This document shows positions 27,779-39,049 of a DNA stretch of 64,000 nucleotides, one piece after another. The DNA comes from Rhopalosiphum padi (taxonomy: Eukaryota; Arthropoda; Insecta; Hemiptera; Aphididae), in the NCBI RefSeq assembly GCF_020882245.1, contig NC_083597.1:48338152-48402151 (forward strand). Direction: 5' to 3'. Made by a program: the position numbers and the translations under genes. Under the pieces are notes generated by a model. That model had not been told where the DNA came from, ran no database searches, and was given only the letters and a program-made list of their open reading frames with translations. Within the stretch, counting starts at the first letter, position 1. Each line of letters starts with the position of its first letter.

Positions 27779-30700
27779 TTACCTATCTACAGAATTCATA
27801 TCATGTGAATTTTCAACTAAAGATGTATCTGACGTAGTTGATATAATTGGTACAACAGGCAAATCCTTTACACTCGATTTTGGAGAACTATCTGCCAATT
27901 TTACATCATTAGATAATTGTTCAGAGAGAGATGTATTTGATGTAAATAAATCATCATTTATTTTATCAGTCATCTCTTGATCCTCCAAATTTGAGTCTAA
28001 ATCAATAATATACATTTATAAGGTTAGGTTAGGTTACATACATTAAATTAATTGATACATATTTTATAGTTTACAATAATTCTTACGTATCAAATTGTCT
28101 ATTGACATTGTTGCATTATCAGGCAACACAAATGGTGGAGTAATATCTTGAGTAGTATTATGTTCAATAACTTCAGGAAATAATTCATTATCAATCACTG
28201 TATTACCATTAGCCACTAATGGCTCACCAAAACTCGAATCAAAATTAGCCCAACCAGTTTCTAATTTAGGTGTAGGTTCTGTAACATTTTCTCCCCAAGG
28301 GCTCGAAGAAAAAGCACTAGAAACTAAAAATTCTAAGATCAGTGTTTAATTCATAAATCCACATACTAAATCTCTAGTACCTCTAAAGAAATTTCTATAA
28401 CTAAGAAAAATATTGTACTTAAATTATAAAGGATTTAAATACAACAAATATGTGTTCAACATTTAAACTCATTTCAACAAATAATTCCTGTGTTCTAAGT
28501 AATTATTATTTAGATAATACTTACTATTAATAGAATTATTATCAATTTTCATCTCACTTGATGCTTTTGCAGTTAACTGAGACCTAAAGGTTTCCCAATC
28601 AGAGGTTTCTGGAGACCAATACCTTAAAAAAATATTTGTTTTAATTTTTTTTTTATGCTATACTTAGTATGGTAAACTTACAAATTACAATCCTTAGACA
28701 CTACATTTTCTGATTTGTCATAAGTGTCATTAAAAATATTAACACCATAATCCCTTTTAGATGAACTAGAATCCTTCCAGAGTTGATTACTAAATAAGCC
28801 TAAAGCTCCCGATTGATCGTCGTTTGCATCTTTACTTTCAGGTTCATCAATACTCATTTCTGATGATCTTACTGAACACATACGATTAAACATTTCAGCT
28901 TGCATTTCCATTGAATCCCTAAAAATAAAATAATAATTATTAAAAAATTAGAATAAATTTAAAAAGCAAATTTACTTGTCATCATCATCATCGTCATCAT
29001 CATCTTCATCAAAGTTTATTTCAACTCTAGATACCCCAATAATATTGTCATTAATATTAAATTCTATTTCAGGTCGCCCATAAATAGCTTCATCCTCTTC
29101 CATTTCTTTTCTATCATCTAATGCTTTTTCTTCTCGAGGATGAATTCCTCCCTTAACATACATACATTTATAAAACGGTATATTACATAAATAAATTAAG
29201 GCATTACTTACCAAACAAGTAGAAATTCTTTCTTCATTATCTTCTAATGTCGTAGATGTAAAGGAGTCCCATCGACTTACAATATCACTATCTAATGTAT
29301 TTACAATTATTCCACGGAAATGATCTGAGTAAAAAGCTTCAGTATTATGTAAGCTTTTAGCAATTGTAGCTAAGTGGCCAATATATCCTTTTCTTTTTTT
29401 TCCAGGTTGAATACTAAACAACAACAAAAACTTTACATTTTACATTTTTTTATAGAGTGAAGTATGTATTTATTTTACGAGATAGAATTAGGGGTTGCAA
29501 TTGTAAACAGAAATTAAAATAAACATGTTTGCAAACTTAAAATTTGTTTAAATTGATGTTTTTAATCAATGTATTTTATTTATACATAATACAAGTAATA
29601 TATTCACATGGATTACAATTAAAATATAATAATTATTATTACAATAACAGAATTTGTTTTTTATGATTTCACAAATAATGGATATTAAAACTTAAAATGT
29701 TCAATAGTTATAGTATTAGATTTTAAGAAAAAATAAAATAAAAATTGATGCTTTAATACACATTAAAAATAAATTTAATTAGAAATCAAATAATTAAATC
29801 TTAATATAACAATTTTATGTTATACTTCTAGAGTAAAATTTTGGACAAAAGACTTGAGTTTAATTTAAAATTTAAGGATAATAACTAAATTGAGAAAACG
29901 AAAGTTTTTTTTTTTTGTTTTTCAATTTAATAATTGATTATACATAATAGTTAAACATTTTATTATAAAAATGTTCAAAAAAAACTTCTCACTTTGTAAA
30001 ATTTTTAATAAAGACAATTGTACATAAAAATTAATTTGTAGAATAATTATAATTTACACATACCATTTCTCATTATCAAGAATAGATTCAATTAATTGAC
30101 AATCTTTGATAACCTATACATAAAAAAAATCATCAATGATAATACATACATAATAATTATAATTTGTAAATGATTAATCTTACATGAGCTATAAATGTAC
30201 TGTTTTCAGCAATTGAATGATTACAGCACATAACTTCATGGAAGCATTGAACTACTTGAGTATGCAAAAAATTATTTAATTCATAACAAAAGAAACAATC
30301 CTGAAATGAGATAATAATAAATTTAAAACTATCAATAGATTTTCAAAATATTTTTCTAAAATAATATTATACTTAAGATTCTAAATGGAGTGATTGGTCT
30401 TACATATATATTTTTTATTTTATTTTCTGTGTCTCCAAAAACACTATATAGCATAAAAAAGCTTCAAACTTTAACATTGAGGGTGATTTTTGATAGAAAA
30501 TGTTGATCTAGTTTTACTTTAGATGGTCATTACTTCATTAGTAAAAAAAAAAGTAGTTTTAAAAATAATCTAAAAAAAACAACTATGGAATCGATCTAGT
30601 GTAAAGTAGGTTTTGGGAGTATCTCATCATTGAGGCAGACAAGGCAGTCGCTGTAATGAATGTATTAAATTTAAATTCAATAATTAAGCATTATTTAAAC

Positions 30701-33700
30701 ATTTAAAGAAACAATTCTGAGTGAAGATATGTCAGTCAGCCTATAACTAACTATAAGGATATTTTATAAATTATTAATATTACTACCTATTAGTATTTTA
30801 TTTCTTAATATTTGTCAATTTCAATTTACTATAATATTATATAAACAAACCATATCTACCTTATTAGAACAAGGTGAATAAGATATGGTATAAATAACTT
30901 AAAATTAGTATTACTAATAAAAAATACCAATTTGAATAAGAGTAAAATGTTTTTAAAATGTATTTTACAAAAATTCTTTGGGGATAAATTGTCATCATAT
31001 CATTATAGGTATAAATAACCAATACCAAAAAAAAATTTTTAAAATTTTTAAATATATTATAATTAATATAAAATTCTACAATATAGAAATAATAATATTA
31101 ATAATTTGGTTGCAATTCAAAAATTAGCATTCATAGTAATCAATTAAATTTTGTTGGTATACATATATTATTTAATATTTAGTAAAGTAAATAATATTTC
31201 ACACAATTAAGTTTTTCAAATATTTAAATTAAGTTCAATCTACTTATATTATATGGCATGGACTAACCTATTTATACTAAATCTATAGTACATTGATATT
31301 GACTTATAAGTTTGCAATTTGTGTTTTCAAAAATAATTTTGATAATTTACTAATAATATAAAATATTCCTAGAAACATCAAAATAATTTCTTGTATACTA
31401 TAATTTGTCATTAAGTTTAAATTTAACACATCCATACCAGTAATATTCTCAATGACAAAGTACACTCAAGTCTCAAAGCTAACTATATAACTGAGACATC
31501 CACAATTAAATTTTTTTTTAAATAAAAAAACAATTTGTAAAGAAAAATTATAATTAAGTTTACTAAAACCCCAATTTCAAACCCATATAGATAAATGTCT
31601 ATTAAACAAATTAGAATTAGTAAAATAAAATGTCCATTAACTATAAAAAGTAACAAATTTAAAATAAACGCTGTAGTAATAAATAAAATAAATATTAGTT
31701 ACTAAAATTATACATGTAAATTTTGTTTATATTTGTTCAATAATAAATTATATTAATGTTCTTTTTATTTATATTTTTAATTTAAATAAAGAGCATGCCA
31801 ACAGTATAATTATATAATTATTATACTGTAAATTAATAAAACACTAATAGCCAAATTAATAAAGCTAAATAAAGATAAATAAATATTATATTACTTAAAT
31901 TTAAAATGAATACTTACAAGAAGAACTTTTATTGTATTAAGTTGAGCAAATCTTTCATTTATTTGTTGGTTATGCATACTTAGTAATGAACTTATCAACC
32001 GCACAATTTGCAAACGTACATTACCAAAAGGCTTTTCAATTACATTCCCCATACTTTCTAAACTTTCAATCTAAATTAAAAATAATAATCCAACTTTAAG
32101 TATAAAATATAATCAATTATGATAAATATCTTTTAAAACAATGATCCAAAAGTAAAGTTAAATCTAAGAATGTTAAAAGTAGTTTTGATATATCTAATAT
32201 AAATTATTAATACTTGGCAAAGTAATTATTTTACATATTTTAATTGATCACTTTAAAGTTAATATTTTCTAGCATTGAGTATTTTTATAGTATTACTTAC
32301 CCAAATGACAACCTTAATAGTTTAAACCAATTTTTTTAAGTGTTAAAGTACTTACTAAGTGATTCATTTATCGAACAACACTCATTATTTCAAACAATAT
32401 TAATATAATTGAAAAAAATTTCTACAAAAAATTATATGTATAATACTTTTTGTTGTTTTACTTTTTTGAATGAAAACATATCATTTTAATTTCATATTCT
32501 GAAGCAGAATATTTTTTGGAGTATTTTGATAAATTAAAATTAAAATTCTAAAGAGTAGTTTATGAGTTACATCTGTTAAGTATTTCAAGTTTAAGTGAGT
32601 AAAATGATATTTCCATTCTCCATACTTTATAATCCATTAGTCTACTACTCCATTTAACTAAATTTTAAATACTTGTAACTCATAAATTACTAGTGTGAAT
32701 TCTAATTTGTATGTATCAAAACTCCAAAACAGTTTTTCCTTCAGAATATAAAATTAAAAATATATGTTGTCATTCATAAAAAGTAAAAACTTATTTTTTT
32801 TTTTAAATATTGTTTTTTTTTTTTTTTGATGGAATGTAAAAAATATTTTTTTATTTTAACATAAATATATTTTTAATTAATGGGTTCATTAATTTTCAAT
32901 AAAATAATTACTCTATATATCAAATAAAGAATAAATATCATAATACATTATTTTTTTTAAATTTAAGTTCTTAAGAAAAATTTTCTTTTCTAAACAAAAT
33001 TGATACATATTATTTTAAAAAAATAAACAATATTTGTAGTCTAAAAATAAACTCAAACTAAAAAAAGCAATCTTGAAAACTCTTGGACCATAGTTTGTTA
33101 CATTTTAATAAAAATAAGATTTGATTTTTAACCTTTGGAGGAACCAACAAAACATTGTGAATATGTTCTAAAAATGGTAAAATTGTAATATATAAAATCT
33201 CAGCCAAAGATTGTTTTTTATTATACACTTCATTTGAATCTTCACCTCTAATAACAAAAATATATATTAATACAAAGCTTATAATCAATTTTTAATCAGT
33301 TATGTGACTAACTTGAATTTAGTGGCCATTAACAGAGTTTGAAGTATCGAAATGCCGCCCAATAAAGTGCTTTCAGTCTTCTCAGTTTGGCCAAACATCT
33401 TCACTAACACTGTATTTACAGTCTCTGGTCTAGTTCATTAATAATTTATTTTATTTAAAACACTCAAAAAATTAAAATTAAAGTTCTTACGATTCAATTG
33501 AAATAACAAGTGGATTTTGTTCAAGAGGATGCAATTCTGATGCAACTTCAATAGCACAAATTATTTCTGCTGCATTCAATTGTCTAACAGGAAGATTTTT
33601 TGAGTCCAATGTATCTACTAACTTGAAAATTAATTGTTCTTTTTCAAATAACTGAAACGGGAATATATATTAATTTATCAAAATATATACAATTTAGCTA

Positions 33701-36109
33701 AATTAAAAATAATAGTTTTACATACAGTGAATATGTTACTTCTTAAAGGCGGTCCTTCTAAAAGTGTTGATATTTTTATAATGAGATCCATTATAGCAGA
33801 TGTATCGAGATGTTTTAGTAACAAATCTATAAAATTTCCTTTATCCGCGACTTTCTCAAGTGCTTTAAGACAATTGAACTGATATGTATACCAATCCTAA
33901 ATTTTTAAAATATAATACATTAGTTATTAAAAAATTACATTTTTCGCCGAATTCTATTGCAACCCCTCAGGGTACATGTTTGCTATACTAAAATATAGCA
34001 TAATATGAAACACATGAAAAATATATAATTTTGAAGACTCTTAGAATTTTAATTTTATGTTTGATATATTTTTTTTAAAGTACTATCTATTGTGTATCCA
34101 GAGGAGGGTGTTAGGGTGCTATAGCACTCCCCTTGGGATGTTGCTTCATGGAAAACAAATACTCTACACATGTATTTTTCAGTATACTGGGCACATTTCT
34201 AAACAAAATTGGTAGCAAAAAAAAACCAATACACAATAAAGCATTAAGCACATGAATTTTGAGGACTAAAAAAGGTCTTCCCTTCAAAATGGAGTATACA
34301 GAATATGAAACCTTACCCTTAGCACCCCTCCTCCCACCATAAAAAAATCCTAGATACGCCACTGAATAAAGATATATTTTTAAAATATAAACCTGTATAA
34401 GAATTACGATTAAATTATTAATATACATACTTGACTACCCGTTTTTAATATAAGGCTACACAAAGTCCGGCTAAAATATGATGCCATTAGTGAATTAAGT
34501 GGAGGTTCATTATCTTCTAGAAAACTAAAAAAACATTTCCAAATTTCTTCTTCATGTGAAAGAACATTATACATAGGTTGAATATCGCTAGTTAATATTT
34601 CACAAGCTAAGTTTGGTAAAACAAAACGATTTTCTGGGTTTTCATTTTCTTGAGGTTCTTGTGTAACTAGTCGAACCAGTTCTAATGCAATATCAGGTTT
34701 TGTTAAACTATAACAGAATACAAATAATATTCAATATGTAATATTGTTATTTATATAGAACAATATCATGCAGAAACTGAAAAGTACAATATAATTATAC
34801 TCCAGCCAACGAGAGATCAGTACCGCATTTTGACCAAAACTCGTCTGATTCCGCACATCCCCCACTCATTTACCCACTACAGGCTATTTTACATGCGGGT
34901 AAAAGTACTGATCTCCCGTGGGCTGGAGTATAGTTATTATTAAAGGTATTTAATTTAAAAAAAATAAAATATTTTATAGATACTATATATACTACTTTTA
35001 AACAAAATAAGAAATACCAAAATAATTGTTTTTAGCAGTATTTAAGTAATTGTTACAAAAGTAGTTATGGAGAATGATAAAAAAGAAAAGATTAGTAGAT
35101 TCTAAACTATCTTATTAAAATAAAATACATTAATTAAAAATTAGCTTAAATAATTTAACAAAATGCAATACAAAATATTTAAAGAACAAAAAAAAAGGTT
35201 TCAGTTTTTAAACTAAAAAAATGTTGAATGTGAAACTTATTTTGATGATTACAAAACAAAATGCATATATTTTAAATGTATTATATAATATAGGTTTTAA
35301 TTAAATTCATAAGTAAAAAAAATGTCAATACTTTTGAACATATTAAATTTTACCAACACTAGGTCTTTTTTTAAACAGAGTACAATTTTTATTGTTTTAT
35401 AGGAATTAAATATTAAATAGTAGATAGTAGATAATATGTTAATCAAATATGTAACATGAAACCAGTATAACTAGTCTTTTATTCATTATATTAAAAAAAA
35501 ATGTGATGTTATAACTAAATTACATTTTATATAAGCTTAGAAAAAACTAATTTAGGATTGAATTTTTTAATGTATTACTAGAAGTTATTATTTTTATCTA
35601 ACTCAATTACTAACATTCATTTTTTAACCCGTTTTCATTGTTAACTTCAACAAACAATTCCCATATTACATTTTACAAAATATTTTTTAATTAAAAAATA
35701 CTTAATGTAAAATACTCATTATTATACCTATATAGTGCATATAATTTAGTGTATCTTCCTAAATAAGAAATCAATTGCTTAATAGCAACGAATCCAAAAT
35801 GCAAAATTTCTAACTTAAGTAAACGTTCTTATCAAATTAAAGACAACTATAAATTAAATACTTAATAATCGATAAAGACTTACAAGTCTATGAGTTTTTT
35901 GTTCTGGCCTTTAAGTTCTTCCAAGAGATTTTGTTCTCTCATGAGATCGCTTAGACACAAATTCTAGAAAATAAAATAAAATAAGCAATTAATTTATAAA
36001 TAAAAAAAAACAATAATCGCACATTAAAACATTCATCATAATATAAATAATTTACCTCTCTGTCAAAAATTGAGTCCCAATTAGATGCTGGATTATTTTT
36101 CCAATACAT
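27779..36109 (-). CDS. PPP6R3: protein phosphatase 6 regulatory subunit (SAPS domain), complete, 16 exons, 820 aa
   Basis: SAPS proteins bind the PP6 catalytic subunit and direct it to substrates in the cytoplasm. Coding exons, 5' to 3': 36109-36056, 35963-35884, 34707-34431, 33896-33726, 33651-33491, 33429-33313, 33247-33133, 32070-31918, 30300-30184, 30113-30064, 29413-29212, 29151-28976, 28918-28682, 28622-28525, 28323-28087, 27996-27779; total 2,463 nt, all GT-AG. The N-terminus begins MYWKNN. SAPS hallmarks include LACEILTSDI (78-87), EPPLNSLMASYFSR (112-125) and the LLKHLDTSAIMDL block in exon 4. Exon 11 gives GYIGHLATIAKSL. The C-terminal third is acidic and low in complexity, with an Asp run near 545-557 after VSRVEINFDED. 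Length is close to vertebrate paralogues (about 870-970). Vertebrates have three paralogues and insects usually one, so the symbol marks the family rather than strict orthology. Introns host several small mobile elements. Confidence 0.95.
32455..32790. mobile_element. foldback MITE in a PP6R intron
   Basis: Two arms of about 150 bases are inverted copies of each other. The left arm contains CATATTCTGAAGCAGAATA and TTTATGAGTTACA; the other strand of the right arm reads TATATTCTGAAGGAAAAAC and TTTATGAGTTACA in the same order. Both ends read TTTTACTTTTT-like sequence running inward. There is no coding capacity. It lies between the exons at 33,133-33,247 and 31,918-32,070. No target duplication was resolved. 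Confidence 0.6.
34090..34363. mobile_element. degraded hAT-like element in a PP6R intron
   Basis: The right end, read from the minus strand, begins CAGTGGCGTATCTAGGATTT, a hAT-style terminus closely related to that of the element at 52,427. The left end (TGTGTATCCAGAGGAGGG near 34,092) is a diverged inverted match. A minus-strand open frame through it (34,111-34,428) is fortuitous. The target duplication is no longer readable. Confidence 0.5.
34796..34932. mobile_element. MITE with 27-bp near-perfect terminal inverted repeats in a PP6R intron
   Basis: The left end reads TATACTCCAGCCAACGAGAG and the right end, from the other strand, TATACTCCAGCCCACGGGAG; the match continues through ATCAGTAC. 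The element is about 137 bp, non-coding and GC-richer than the intron around it. The duplication at the ends is TA or TATA, so it could be mariner-like; the superfamily is unsure. Confidence 0.7.
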
Positions 36110-36638
36110 GGTGGATATCACAATTCAAATAAAAAATTACTAAAAAGTAATTAATAAAATAATAACACTTAATGATATTTAATACTAAAAATGTACTTCA
36201 TATTAAATAAACAGATAACAATTTACTTGAAACCAAAATGTTAAATGAACTACTTCCAAAAATTTTGTTATTACATCTGGAAAATCCCTGAACGTCCAAT
36301 ATAAAACGAAGTTTAAATGTTTGTAAGCACTACTGTACATAAAATTATATAACTTAAACCCACATATGATACAGATTTTTTAAGAAACTAATTTATAAAA
36401 ATGTAATTTATGAACTTTAATACTTTATATGAAAAAAAAAAAATTGTGAGAAAATTTAGAAACAAATACGTCGTATCAACTATCATGAAATGGCGGTCGT
36501 AAATTGTATTACAGTGTGGTCATATCTAAAATAATTATACCTTCACAAAAATATTTATGAACATCACTGTATGATTTGCACATAATTCCGTGCTATTTGT
36601 GTGCTAAACTGCCTTAGAATATTTAGATCATGATATAC

Positions 36639-36697
36639 TATAATCACGATTCACGATGTAGAGACATACATCTCTACATCGTGAGTCGTGACTATAA
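36639..36697. repeat. near-perfect 59-bp palindrome upstream of PP6R
   Basis: Two arms of about 28 bases (TCACGATTCACGATGTAGAG and, from the other strand, TCACGACTCACGATGTAGAG at their core) are separated by only a few bases. It lies about 530 bases upstream of the PP6R start codon. It could be a minimal foldback element or a structured regulatory site. Confidence 0.75.
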
Positions 36698-37153
36698 ATG
36701 TCTATAATAGTATTAGTATAGTATAGTATAGTATATACAATATACTACAAAAAAAAAAATAGTATATGATCTAAGTATACTGCTATGTAGACATGTAGCA
36801 ACAGAGTAGTTCAGAATAAATGAAAAAAATAAAATTTATGCCAAATTTATGAATTTATGATAGTTTTTACTTTTTAGACAGACCATTAACATAATATATT
36901 ATAGTGGGTAGGTAATCGGAAAAAAATCCCCGGTAAATAAAATCCCCAGGAAAAAATCCTCAAAGCAACTATTTAAAAAATTACATAATTATAATAATAT
37001 ACCTAATTAGTATATTAGAGTATATTAGTTAGTGTAAAAAAAATAATAATAGTTATAGTCAGATTCGGTTCAGTCGGTTCGTTTTCTTATATTGTTAGAC
37101 ACAGCTGTCAAAAAGTCTACAATGCTTAATTTATCTTCACTTTGTCTTATAAC

Positions 37154-37821
37154 TAGGGCTGGGATTTCGATGCACTTTGCATTGTTTTTCAAAGCTTACT
37201 GTGCAATGCTCGTCTTGTCACAAATTTGTTTTAAGTACATTTGAATGAGAATAAGAAATTTGCATTTTTTAGTTTTTAGGTCATTTTCTTAATTTTTTAG
37301 GGCATTTTAGAGTTTTTGAGTTTTTGGAAACCAAGTGTATGAATTTGAAATTTTATTTTAAGATTTTAAGATTTTTACACCAACATGGTTTTTAAATAAA
37401 TATAACAGATTATAAGTAGGTACTCGTAATTCGTATTATATTATCGGACAAGGTTTGAGTAACCTCTACCCGCATTTCCTGTTAAATAATCTTAAATCGG
37501 TAAAATCGACGTCCGATGATATTATCGTTCGACGTTCAGTAGTTCAGTACGAGTTTTGTCGTCGTTAACACCGTTTTATTACTCTAGTTAATTTTTTTTT
37601 GATAATTTAATATAAAAATGCCAAAAGTAAAATGTTCGACAGCGAGTCGACTGCGTGCGTTTGCACAAGAATTTAGACATAATATTTTATAATGCATTTT
37701 TTAAAACTTTTTATTGTAATTTATACTAAAATTATTAGAAATAAAAAAATTTGTAGATCATAAAAGCATTTTTTTTAGGGCATTTTTCGGGGTTTTTTAG
37801 AGCATTAAAATCCCAGCCCTA
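37154..37821 (+). mobile_element. non-autonomous hAT element (668 bp) retaining a transposase start fragment
   Basis: Perfect 14-bp inverted termini TAGGGCTGGGATTT are flanked by the 8-bp direct repeat CTTATAAC at 37,146-37,153 and 37,822-37,829. At 37,618-37,692 on the plus strand a 24-codon frame opens with MPKVKCSTASRLRAF and stops soon after. From memory this resembles the N-terminus of insect hAT transposases, so the element looks like an internal-deletion derivative of an autonomous copy. It inserted into the older MULE. Confidence 0.85.
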
Positions 37822-37856
37822 CTTATAACTAACTCTTTCAAGCGGATATTTATTGT

Positions 37857-38889
37857 TTAATTTTGTCTTCTTTTTGTACGTCTTGGTTCACCTAAAGCAT
37901 CCAATGCTAACTGTGCTCGATCGGCGTCAATTTCGTAGTTTCCATATTGTAGGATGTTTTTGACCAACTAGTTTGGAAAACCTATTATTCCACCATTCAA
38001 TGATGTTGTTGGTTCTGTGGCAGTCGTTGAGGGTGGTTTTATTTACATTCCACACAGCTGGTGGGAACATTGGTGGCAGTTTTCGAAACCTCGTGTTATT
38101 TTGGTCGTTTCCAATTCTTCGATACTTGCCATTTACATAATACGAATCAAAATAATCTAATAAATCCATAAGATTTTCAGGTAAACTATTTTTTAAATAT
38201 TTCATTCCATCTTCTACGAGGTGCAATGGAAGGAATGCAAGTGCATCAATCATTCCACATTGTTTTCGAAACTCTTCATCCTTATGGTATTTTGTAGCAA
38301 AGCCCAATTCTTGTACTTTCCTGAACGTCGATTGACATAACACATAAGTGATAGAAGCAGCCTTTTATATCAATATGGACACCAATTACTTCTTTAGCTG
38401 CTTCAATAACTGCGCTTTCAAAATCGAGATGTAAACATTTGGGGTCAGGGTATAAATTTCGTTCAACACATTCATCCATTATAATTTGAAACATTTCTAC
38501 GTATGTATTTTTAGTTTTCCTTTGTAAAATACAGTAAATCGAAGTTACAAATACACTATTTTTTTTGCCCGTATAACATATAACTGTAGGAAAAACTTTG
38601 GAGACAGTCCGAAATTCCCGTCTAAATACCAAGTATCTGATTCTGAAAGCAGTTGCAAGTGTTCATCTGTTGTAAATATAAGTATCCTTTCAGATGCCTC
38701 TGGACCATTATCCCTCAATAATAGTCTATTACTACCCAATAATGCCCATTCACCTGTAATAAAATAGATATAATTTGTTAAGTATAGGATTAAAAAAAAA
38801 TTTATACCATCAATAACAATTTCTTTGATATTTTGAGGTTCGTTCGGATCATGAAAACTTCGATATCTAATACTACGTTTATATTGCAT
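37857..38889 (-). pseudogene. MULE transposase pseudogene with one intron
   Basis: The minus-strand frames carry the MULE transposase domain: WYLDGNFGLSPKFF with a candidate catalytic Asp, then CLHLDFESA, KGCFYHL, the QSTFRKVQELG block, DALAFLP, and near the end TNNIIEWWNNRFSKLVG. A GT-AG intron of about 55 bases lies at 38,755-38,809 (IVIDG joined to GEWALLG). Three lesions break the frame: at an eight-A run (38,559-38,566, plus strand Ts) the frame changes after LYVIRAKK; near 38,336-38,348 a 7-bp tandem duplication (TTATGTG) follows FYHLC; and after IWKLRN the frame changes again before DADRAQLALDALGEPRR. The stop is at 37,857-37,859. The expected N-terminal zinc-binding region is not seen upstream of the ATG at 38,889, where an AT microsatellite lies. 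Not functional as it stands. Confidence 0.88.
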
Positions 38890-38898
38890 ATTTTAATG

Positions 38899-38927
<29 letters not shown>
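38899..38927. repeat. AT dinucleotide microsatellite
   Basis: About fourteen uninterrupted AT units lie directly upstream (minus-strand sense) of the transposase start. Confidence 0.9.
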
Positions 38928-38930
<3 letters not shown>

Positions 38931-39049
38931 TAATAATATAGGTATAAAGATAATATTATTATTTTTATTATTATTATTTAAATACTAAATAGCTTTGGGG
39001 ATTTTTTTTCCGGTGATTTTTATTCCGGTATTCAATAGGTACTAGTTAC

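Larger units (their letters stand above)
36905..39049. mobile_element. Mutator-like element (MULE), decayed, with a nested hAT insertion
   Basis: A broken MULE transposase (37,857-38,889, minus strand) is bracketed by inverted blocks. The left block holds CGGAAAAAAATCCCCGGTAA (about 36,918); the right block, read from the minus strand, holds CACCGGAAAAAAAATCCCCA (about 39,013-38,997). These are plausible terminal inverted repeats. I could not find a 9-10 bp target duplication, so the outer limits are approximate. A 668-bp hAT derivative is inserted between the transposase stop and the left end. Confidence 0.65.

Noticed and set aside
34111..34428. 105-codon minus-strand frame in a PP6R intron
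   Set aside because: It lies over a degraded hAT-like element and intron sequence and has no domain-like features.
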